A stretch of 7,738 nucleotides of DNA from Acidobacteriota bacterium (GTDB lineage Bacteria > Acidobacteriota > Thermoanaerobaculia > UBA5066), in NCBI GenBank assembly GCA_016789625.1, contig JAEUQS010000369.1, positions 1-7,738 of the forward strand, in the 5' to 3' direction. A program made the translations under genes and the position numbers. Positions 6,234 through 7,738 of the stretch are shown here, piece by piece; within the stretch, counting starts at the first letter, position 1, and each line of letters begins with the position of its first letter. Below the pieces are notes generated by a model, which was not told the DNA's origin, did no database searches, and saw nothing but the letters and a program-made list of their open reading frames with translations.

Positions 6234-7738
6234 TTTGTCTCCTCTGTCGCCGGCGTCGACGCCACCACACGCCCCGAGAAGAAGCCCGTCCGGCCGTCCT
6301 TCGCGATCGCGGTCGCGGTCATTCGGTACGCCGTGCCGGGACGCGGAAGAAATGGGACGCTGGCAATCCCGCGCTCGTCTGTCACCAGGCCGGGCGCCCA
6401 GAGCTCAGCGGGAGCGTCACGCCGCGCGTCGACGACGGATGCTCGCTGAAAGCCGTACGACGGCCGGTCCTCGCGGGGCAGGCTCGGGCGCACCTGAATC
6501 ATCGAGGTCCCGCACTCGAAGCTGTAGTGCTCCTCGTGGAGGAGCGCTCTCTCCGCCGGCGCCACCGGAACGTTCACGCTGTACCACTCCGAAGAAGCCT
6601 CCGGACGGACCGGCACTCCATCCGGATACGCCAGGATGCCGAGCCGCAGCAGGCTCACCGATCGAGACGGCCACCATGCCCCGGGATGCGGGTCGTACTC
6701 CCGGACCTCGGAGTCCTCGGGCACCGCGGCGGCCCGGAGGGCGATTCCGGCCAGGGGCTCTCCCCGGGCGGTCGTGACGCGCATCTCCAACGTCGGGAAT
6801 GCGGAAACGAGGACGATGTTCAGTCGCTCGGGTCGCGCCGGGACGGAGCGGTTCATCGACACCCACTGTCCCTTGCGAACGGCGTAGCCATTGACCGCGA
6901 CCGGCTCCTCGGACACAACGTCGAGGTCCACGACACTGTCTCCGTTTCCCAGGATCGACCTGGTCTCCGCGGGACCGCTCTCGCGCACGAGGTCCGCGAA
7001 GGCCCGGCCCGAGGAGCCCTTCAGGAACACGCGCCGGGGGCCCGTTTCGGCCGCGTCCACGAGAAACGTGAGCGGAACCGGGGACTGGAGGCCGGGGCCG
7101 TCGACCACGAACGCCCGCCTGATCTCGGCCCTCCGGCCCGCGGCGTCGAGAGTCGTCACCACGGCCCTGTAGAACCCAGGCTCCAACGGCAGGGACACCC
7201 GTCCCTCGCCCATCGCGTCGCACAGCACCACGTCCGAGCGCACGTCCTCGGCAACGGCGGCCCGCTCGAGAGCCTTCTCCGTAGCGACCTCCCCCGCGAA
7301 GGCCCACGGGTTCGAGTCGTCCCGTGCGTCTGGCTCGAAGCGGGACAGGCGCTGGACGGTCACCGTGCTCTTTCCGGGCCGCGGAGCGCCATCGGACACG
7401 CTCCTCCTCGTCAGCCCGATCTCGACGGGTTCGCCCTTGCGATAGACCGTCCTGCCAGACAGGGCGAGGGTCACCGAAGCGGGCCAGCCCGAGATCCCGC
7501 GGTTCACACTGACCCCTTCCCCGTCCGCGGCGCGCACGTCGACGCGCAGGTTCCACCAGGGCGGAGCTTCCTGGACCTCGGGACCGACGAGGGAGATCGC
7601 GAATCGCCCCTCCGCGTCCGTTCGCGCCGTCCCCTCGGCGACGCGCCGAGGCACAGGGACGGGGCTGCCGCCGGACGCTCGGCGGGGAATCGTCCCGCCC
7701 GAGGCCGTGATTTCCCACGGCACGAGCGCGCCGTCGAG
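6230..7738 (-). CDS. C-terminal part of an upstream alpha-2-macroglobulin-like (MG-domain) protein (5' truncated)
   Basis: The frame is open from the right edge to a TGA at 6230-6232, giving 502 residues; a GTG at 7723 is in frame but the coding pattern runs past it to the edge. Near the start, GTARTDAEGRFAISL followed by NLRVDVRAADGEG matches the MG3-type pattern of bacterial A2M-like proteins. About 85-215 is MG4-like (LPLEPGFYRAVVTTLDAAGR). About 215-330 resembles MG5 strands. A less conserved stretch of about 100 residues with many aromatics and a lone Cys (YSFECGTSMIQ) follows. The last 66 residues (bases 6233-6430) carry the A2M/MG7 signature LWAPGLVTDERGIASVPFLP, then AYRMTATAIAKDGRTG. 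The protein ends there, without a thioester or receptor-type domain. Presumably it is exported like its neighbour, but its N-terminus is not visible. It is first in the visible - strand operon and overlaps the next gene by GTGA, so the two products are probably made together. Confidence 0.85.
   Translation of the reverse strand, partial: LDGALVPWEITASGGTIPRRASGGSPVPVPRRVAEGTARTDAEGRFAISLVGPEVQEAPPWWNLRVDVRAADGEGVSVNRGISGWPASVTLALSGRTVYRKGEPVEIGLTRRSVSDGAPRPGKSTVTVQRLSRFEPDARDDSNPWAFAGEVATEKALERAAVAEDVRSDVVLCDAMGEGRVSLPLEPGFYRAVVTTLDAAGRRAEIRRAFVVDGPGLQSPVPLTFLVDAAETGPRRVFLKGSSGRAFADLVRESGPAETRSILGNGDSVVDLDVVSEEPVAVNGYAVRKGQWVSMNRSVPARPERLNIVLVSAFPTLEMRVTTARGEPLAGIALRAAAVPEDSEVREYDPHPGAWWPSRSVSLLRLGILAYPDGVPVRPEASSEWYSVNVPVAPAERALLHEEHYSFECGTSMIQVRPSLPREDRPSYGFQRASVVDARRDAPAELWAPGLVTDERGIASVPFLPRPGTAYRMTATAIAKDGRTGFFSGRVVASTPATEETK
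6239..6244 (-). promoter_or_regulatory. Strong Shine-Dalgarno for the second macroglobulin-like gene
   Basis: The - strand reads GAGGAG followed by ACAAA and then GTG 6233, a 5-nt spacer. It lies in the last codons of the upstream gene and fixes the GTG start, which also gives the signal peptide the correct N-terminus. Confidence 0.7.

Noticed and set aside
5400..6449. Long + strand open frame (349 codons) antisense to the MG-protein junction
   Set aside because: It is Arg/Gly-rich, crosses a real gene junction on the other strand, has no recognisable motif, and is explained by third-position G/C bias suppressing stops on the opposite strand.
6496..6525. Possible thioester-like site (Cys in YSFECGTSMIQ) in the upstream MG protein
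   Set aside because: It lacks the Cys-x-x-Gln spacing of the CGEQ/CLEQ thioester motif and precedes rather than follows the A2M/MG7 domain.

Overview
The window is GC-rich bacterial chromosomal DNA. Its coding strands show strong third-position G/C bias, dense gene packing and frequent TTG/GTG starts. No ribosomal, tRNA or other phylogenetic marker is present. The gene content (a LytS/LytTR two-component pair and secreted alpha-2-macroglobulin-like proteins in very GC-rich DNA) would suit an Acidobacteria-, Gemmatimonadota- or Eisenbacteria-like soil or environmental lineage, but that placement is only a guess.

The layout is two convergent gene groups. On the + strand, positions 2-688 hold the 3' end of a probably extracellular beta-sandwich protein with a DOMON/CBM9-like C-terminal module. 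Eleven bases later (700-1758) comes a membrane histidine kinase of the LytS/YehU type. It overlaps by four bases (TTGA) a LytTR-type response regulator (1755-2507). A 69-bp gap with no convincing terminator (2508-2576) separates this group from the - strand genes that converge on it.

On the - strand, entering from the right edge, lie two successive macroglobulin (MG)-domain proteins of the bacterial alpha-2-macroglobulin-like superfamily. The first (6230-7738, 5' end outside the window) ends with an A2M/MG7-like strand pattern. It overlaps the second by GTGA, and the second has a strong ribosome binding site, a signal peptide, a long helical N-terminal region and a clear MG2 domain. The second gene has an in-frame TAA at 3060-3062. 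Beyond that codon the same frame stays open for another 160 codons (2577-3059) with strong GC3 bias and finishes in the same A2M-like terminal domain as its upstream neighbour. The gene is therefore either broken by one nonsense change (or a base error) or recoded. A perfect 8-bp GC hairpin starts 7 nt after the stop. Neither protein shows a thioester motif or a thioester domain in the visible sequence.

As a working model, the kinase and regulator sense an envelope or extracellular condition, and the MG-domain proteins act in the periplasm or outside the cell. No regulatory DNA connecting the two groups is visible, so the link is only proximity. I see no mobile elements, CRISPR array, RNA genes or obvious defence system.
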